DNA of 9,628 nt from CAYONM01 sp964405325 (lineage in GTDB: Bacteria; Planctomycetota; UBA11346). The DNA is taken from assembly GCA_964405325.1 (NCBI GenBank), contig CAYONM010000145.1:1-9628 (forward strand), in the 5' to 3' direction. The notes beneath the pieces are model-generated. The model was given only the letters and a program-made list of their open reading frames with translations, was not told where the DNA came from and did no database searches. Numbering within the stretch: position 1 is the first letter of the stretch; each line of letters begins with the position of its first letter. Shown here in pieces: positions 7,562 to 9,628 of this stretch. The translations under genes were made by a program, and so were the position numbers.

Positions 7562-7583
7562 GGCATTGATCCGGATCAATGCC
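7562..7583. repeat. Perfect 22-bp palindrome across the kinase stop codon
   Basis: GGCATTGATCC (7562-7572) is followed directly by its exact inverse complement GGATCAATGCC (7573-7583). As RNA this gives a 9-bp stem with a CCGG loop on either strand. It lies between the convergent lpxB and kinase genes and contains the kinase stop codon (7576-7578) and its last two codons. Neither strand has a T tract after it, so it is not a standard intrinsic terminator. It could be a shared transcript-end stem protecting both 3' ends, or a protein-binding dyad. Confidence 0.6.
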
Positions 7584-9210
7584 AGACCACATCGACCGCG
7601 CTGGTTGCTTGCATATGCCCCTGCCACCACAGCCGGCGGTCATATTCGGTCCAGTATTCATGCAGGCCGATGGCATCCAGCTCCTCGATCACCGCCCGGG
7701 CCGTGGCTGGGCGCTGCTCGCGGTCTTTGGCTAGGAGCTTCAGGATCAGGCGGCGCAAATCGGCCGGCAGTGGTCGTGGGCTCAGGCTGGCGGGATCTGG
7801 TGGGTTCTCGCTGATCTGTGCCATCAGGGTCTTCATGGCCGTCTCGCGTTCGAACACATGTTCCGCTCCCAACAGCCACAGGGCCAGGCAGCCCAGGGCG
7901 TAGAGGTCGGCGCGAGAGTCGATATCGCGATCACCCAGGGCGATTTCCGGTGCCATGTAGGCGGGGGTGCCGCTGACAGAATCATCACGGGTCAGACGCG
8001 GATCCTCGGCTTGTTTGGTGTTGGTTTGGGTATGCAACACGAGTCCGAAGTCCAGGATCTTCACCACGTCGTATTCCAATGCCTGTTGGCAAACGAAGAT
8101 ATTGGCGGGTTTGATGTCGCGATGGATCAGGCCCTGAGCATGTGCCTCCGCCAGGCTCAGGCAGGCCTGTCGTAGGAGATGTGCCAATCTAGCCGGTGGC
8201 ACCGGGCCGAAGCGGAAGACCAGTTCATCCAGGTCGATGCCCTCCAGCAGTTCCATGGCATAGAAGAAGGCGCCGGCTTCGGTGCGGCCGAAATCGTACA
8301 GTTCCACGGTATGGCGGCTGCGCAGGCTGGCCGTGGCTTGGGCCTCACGCTCAAAGCGGTCCAGGAGCAGTTGGGGATCCTGGCCAGAGCGCGCCAGCCG
8401 TTCAGGATCGATCAGTTTAATAGCGGCTGGGCGCTTCAGCATGCGATGCCGTCCCAGCCAGACCTCACCCATGCCACCGCGCCCCAAGAGGCGATCCAAA
8501 CGGTAGCTGCCCAGCTCCAGGGCTCGGTTACGGGCTTGTTCAACGTCTTCGCCAATACGTTGGGTGATGCTGGCGGTGACAATGGCCATAAGGGCGCAGA
8601 TCGCCACCGGCATACTCACTTCCAGCAGGCCGTTGTTACCGAACTGACACCAGCCCAATTGCTGGTGCAGCAGGTAGAGGCCGGGGACCAGGGCAGCACA
8701 GAACAGGGCAAAGACGGTGTGGAAGCGCCGCTGGCCGGGAATGAGCAGGGGAAACAGGGCGATCAGTAGGCCGGTGAAGGGAATGCCGGCGACCGGATGC
8801 ACGGTGTCGGTTGGGCAATGCAGGGCGGTCATATAGCCGCTGGCACTGATGATGCAGGCGTACAGCTGCAGGGCGATGGCTAGTTTGATGGTCAGGCGCG
8901 GACAGGATTCCGGCGTTTTCGCTCGTCGGCGCACGATGCCGGCCAGGCCTAGCATCAGCACGCAATGCAGCAGGAGCCAGCCAGACAGGGGACTGGTCTC
9001 GCCGGTGATCAGCGGCATCAGCAGGAACCAGGCGGTGCCGGCGCAGATGCCGGCGCCGACCACCAGGGCGTAGAAGCCCGAGCGCTGAGCGGTGGAGGTG
9101 ATGAAAGCGGAATCCAGGCCGTCGTCCACCCAGCAACGCGAGGCTGTGCCCTGGGCTCGTGGGCGCGGGGTCGAGAGCGCGGTGAACAGGCGTTTAGGGG
9201 TGGTGGTCAT
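7576..9210 (-). CDS. Six-TM membrane Ser/Thr protein kinase
   Basis: A 544-residue kinase with reversed architecture compared with the FHA kinase. The N-terminal half carries about six hydrophobic helices (near 45-67, 76-94, 106-130, 142-158, 164-182 and 199-217), the C-terminal half the kinase. No known sensor domain was recognised in the membrane part. After a charged helix (about 218-234) the Hanks domain (about 236-515) shows GRGGMGEV (243-250), Lys265, HRDIKPAN (363-370), DFG (387-389), activation-loop Thr415 and APE (420-422). It looks catalytically complete. A short Trp-rich tail follows. The start at 9210 is chosen over an upstream in-frame ATG at 9276. GAGGGAGG (complement of 9219-9226) is eight bases before 9210, and the extra residues would be read from the repeat. 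The ribosome site and start codon belong to the dispersed leader repeat, so its expression probably depends on that element. Confidence 0.9.
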   Translation of the reverse strand: MTTTPKRLFTALSTPRPRAQGTASRCWVDDGLDSAFITSTAQRSGFYALVVGAGICAGTAWFLLMPLITGETSPLSGWLLLHCVLMLGLAGIVRRRAKTPESCPRLTIKLAIALQLYACIISASGYMTALHCPTDTVHPVAGIPFTGLLIALFPLLIPGQRRFHTVFALFCAALVPGLYLLHQQLGWCQFGNNGLLEVSMPVAICALMAIVTASITQRIGEDVEQARNRALELGSYRLDRLLGRGGMGEVWLGRHRMLKRPAAIKLIDPERLARSGQDPQLLLDRFEREAQATASLRSRHTVELYDFGRTEAGAFFYAMELLEGIDLDELVFRFGPVPPARLAHLLRQACLSLAEAHAQGLIHRDIKPANIFVCQQALEYDVVKILDFGLVLHTQTNTKQAEDPRLTRDDSVSGTPAYMAPEIALGDRDIDSRADLYALGCLALWLLGAEHVFERETAMKTLMAQISENPPDPASLSPRPLPADLRRLILKLLAKDREQRPATARAVIEELDAIGLHEYWTEYDRRLWWQGHMQATSAVDVVWH

Positions 9211-9358
9211 GGAAGAGGCCTCCCTCAAAGGTCGAATTCGTGGCATTTTCAGCTGTGCTAAAGCGAGCGCGTCCAAGCGCGAAGCCGTCCGACCGAGGCC
9301 GTGGGGGTGTGCGACGGACGTCGCGAGGGGGCAACGCCCCCTCTGAGGGAAGCGTCAT
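9194..9358 (-). CDS. Possible upstream mini-ORF, Pro/Arg-rich, overlapping the kinase start
   Basis: A 54-codon frame starting at ATG 9358 with GAGGAAGG eight bases upstream. It begins MTLPSEGALPPRD and continues Pro/Arg-rich. It ends at 9194, 17 nt inside the kinase gene and out of frame with it, a layout that would allow translational coupling or interference. The first 20 or so residues are repeated from ATG 9577, 219 bases upstream and in the same frame, with one Val/Ile change. It resembles no family I know and lies wholly in repeat DNA, so it may be only a by-product of the repeat. Its good ribosome site is the main reason to list it. Confidence 0.22.
   Translation of the reverse strand: MTLPSEGALPPRDVRRTPPRPRSDGFALGRARFSTAENATNSTFEGGLFHDHHP
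9206..9261 (-). repeat. Leader repeat block R1, copy 1 (start-codon cassette of kinase)
   Basis: This 56-bp block is identical to 9573-9628. On the minus strand it carries an AT-richer segment (AGCTGAAAATGCC), the CGAATTCGACCTTTGAGGGA box, the ribosome site GAGGGAGG and the ATG at 9210 that starts the kinase. The CGAATTCG...GAGGGA part is also found before argS (35-54). Confidence 0.85.
9261..9282 (-). repeat. Repeat core R2, copy 1
   Basis: A 22-bp block identical to 9409-9430. It contains GCGAGCGCGTCCAAGCGCGA on the plus strand. Fifteen of its bases recur, in inverse orientation, at 1-15 before argS. The three copies in this window are all on the upstream side of a start codon. Confidence 0.8.
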
Positions 9359-9364
9359 GGAAGA
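9287..9364 (-). repeat. Repeat block R3, copy 1, with hairpins
   Basis: This 78-bp block matches 9506-9583 at 77 of 78 positions. It contains the ATG at 9358, an 8-bp hairpin with a 3-base loop (9325-9343) and a smaller hairpin, GCGAC-GGAC-GTCGC (9311-9324). The only difference between the copies (C 9319, T 9538) is in the loop of the smaller hairpin. Confidence 0.85.
9325..9343. repeat. Strong hairpin in R3 copy 1
   Basis: GAGGGGGC (9325-9332) and GCCCCCTC (9336-9343) form a perfect GC-rich 8-bp stem with loop AAC. On the minus strand it begins 14 bases after the A of ATG 9358. No T tract follows, so it is not an obvious terminator. The second copy is at 9544-9562. Confidence 0.75.
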
Positions 9365-9408
9365 CGCCTTCCTCAGAAGTCGAAAGAGGGCCGGATTCGA
9401 GACGAAAC

Positions 9409-9430
9409 AAGCGAGCGCGTCCAAGCGCGA
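9409..9430 (-). repeat. Repeat core R2, copy 2
   Basis: Identical to 9261-9282, 148 bp further on. The flanks differ. The downstream flank here (9431-9505) is a unique hairpin-rich insert in place of the 4-base AGCC seen in copy 1, so the array is a mosaic and not a simple tandem duplication. Confidence 0.8.
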
Positions 9431-9451
9431 GACCGGCCGACCGAGGACCGG

Positions 9452-9486
9452 TTTTTGGCGGAAAATGCGCGAAGCGCCGCCAAAAA
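9452..9486. repeat. Inverted repeat in the unit-specific insert
   Basis: TTTTTGGCGG (9452-9461) and CCGCCAAAAA (9477-9486) are perfect 10-bp arms around a 15-base loop. The T run precedes the stem on both strands, the reverse of an intrinsic terminator. Directly after it a second hairpin follows, GCTCGC-GCA-GCGAGC (9488-9502). This insert is found in only one of the two units. Confidence 0.65.
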
Positions 9487-9505
9487 TGCTCGCGCAGCGA
9501 GCAAG

Positions 9506-9583
9506 GTCCGACCGAGGCCGTGGGGGTGTGCGACGGATGTCGCGAGGGGGCAACGCCCCCTCTGAGGGAAGCGTCATGGAAGA
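9506..9583 (-). repeat. Repeat block R3, copy 2
   Basis: Second copy of the 78-bp block, exactly 219 bp (73 codons) from copy 1, with one substitution at 9538. It holds the ATG at 9577 and the hairpin at 9544-9562. The ribosome site before 9577 is the same GAGGGAGG as before the kinase. Confidence 0.85.
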
Positions 9584-9628
9584 GGCCTCCCTCAAAGGTC
9601 GAATTCGTGGCATTTTCAGCTGTGCTAA
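9573..9628 (-). repeat. Leader repeat block R1, copy 2, cut by window end
   Basis: Identical over all 56 bases to 9206-9261. The window stops one base short of where core R2 would be complete at its first bases if the unit continued as in copy 1, so the element probably goes on beyond the end. Confidence 0.8.

Noticed and set aside
8179..8769. 196-codon plus-strand open frame
   Set aside because: It is antisense to the second kinase, with no recognisable domain.
9246..9276. Promoter within the R1/R2 leader for the kinase
   Set aside because: The AT-richer stretch with GAAAAT has only a poor TTGGAC partner about 20 bases away, so the spacing and matches are too weak.
9206..9628. Repeat array considered as a CRISPR array
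   Set aside because: Repeats of 22, 56 and 78 bp with irregular spacing and shared flanks do not fit a regular repeat-spacer pattern, and there are no cas genes.
9206..9628. Repeat array considered as integron attC sites or an insertion sequence
   Set aside because: I found no attC core sites, no integrase or transposase frame, and no clear terminal inverted repeats with target duplication.

Overview
The window looks like a stretch of a high-GC, Gram-negative (diderm) bacterial chromosome rich in eukaryote-like Ser/Thr kinases. LpxB, the lipid A disaccharide synthase, implies a lipopolysaccharide outer membrane. Two Hanks-type kinases, one with an FHA domain, fit kinase-rich lineages such as Planctomycetota/Lentisphaerota relatives, Acidobacteriota, Myxococcota or some Gammaproteobacteria. 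I cannot place it more precisely by eye. I see no rRNA, tRNA, CRISPR array, transposase or prophage gene.

Layout. (1) Positions 1-60 carry a partial copy of a dispersed leader repeat ending at the start codon of argS (61-1821, +). (2) argS is followed after 9 nt by an alpha/beta-hydrolase-like gene (1831-2685, +), probably in the same transcript. (3) Convergent to it is a minus-strand pair: a long FHA - Ser/Thr kinase - TM - helical protein (6276 to 3856), then rsgA, the ribosome small-subunit maturation GTPase (about 3859 to 2720). The two overlap, and the best Shine-Dalgarno site suggests a CTG start inside the kinase stop (CTGA). (4) A 137-nt divergent intergenic region separates the FHA kinase from lpxB (6414-7529, +). 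(5) lpxB converges on a second membrane kinase, with six N-terminal TM helices and a C-terminal kinase domain (9210 to 7576). A perfect 22-bp palindrome spans this kinase's stop codon. (6) Positions 9211-9628 have no confident gene. They hold a mosaic tandem array of the leader repeat family seen at position 1, with three near-identical start-codon cassettes (9577, 9358, 9210), strong hairpins and a repeated Pro/Arg-rich mini-ORF.

How they may work together. argS and rsgA serve translation and ribosome assembly, and lpxB serves outer-membrane biogenesis. The two transmembrane kinases are signalling proteins. The kinase-rsgA coupling recalls the prpC-prkC-rsgA order of Firmicutes, where RsgA (CpgA) is a PrkC substrate. 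A similar link here is plausible but inferred. The least explained element is the repeat family. It ends exactly at start codons and supplies their ribosome-binding sites, it lies upstream of two unrelated genes, and both window ends fall at its core.
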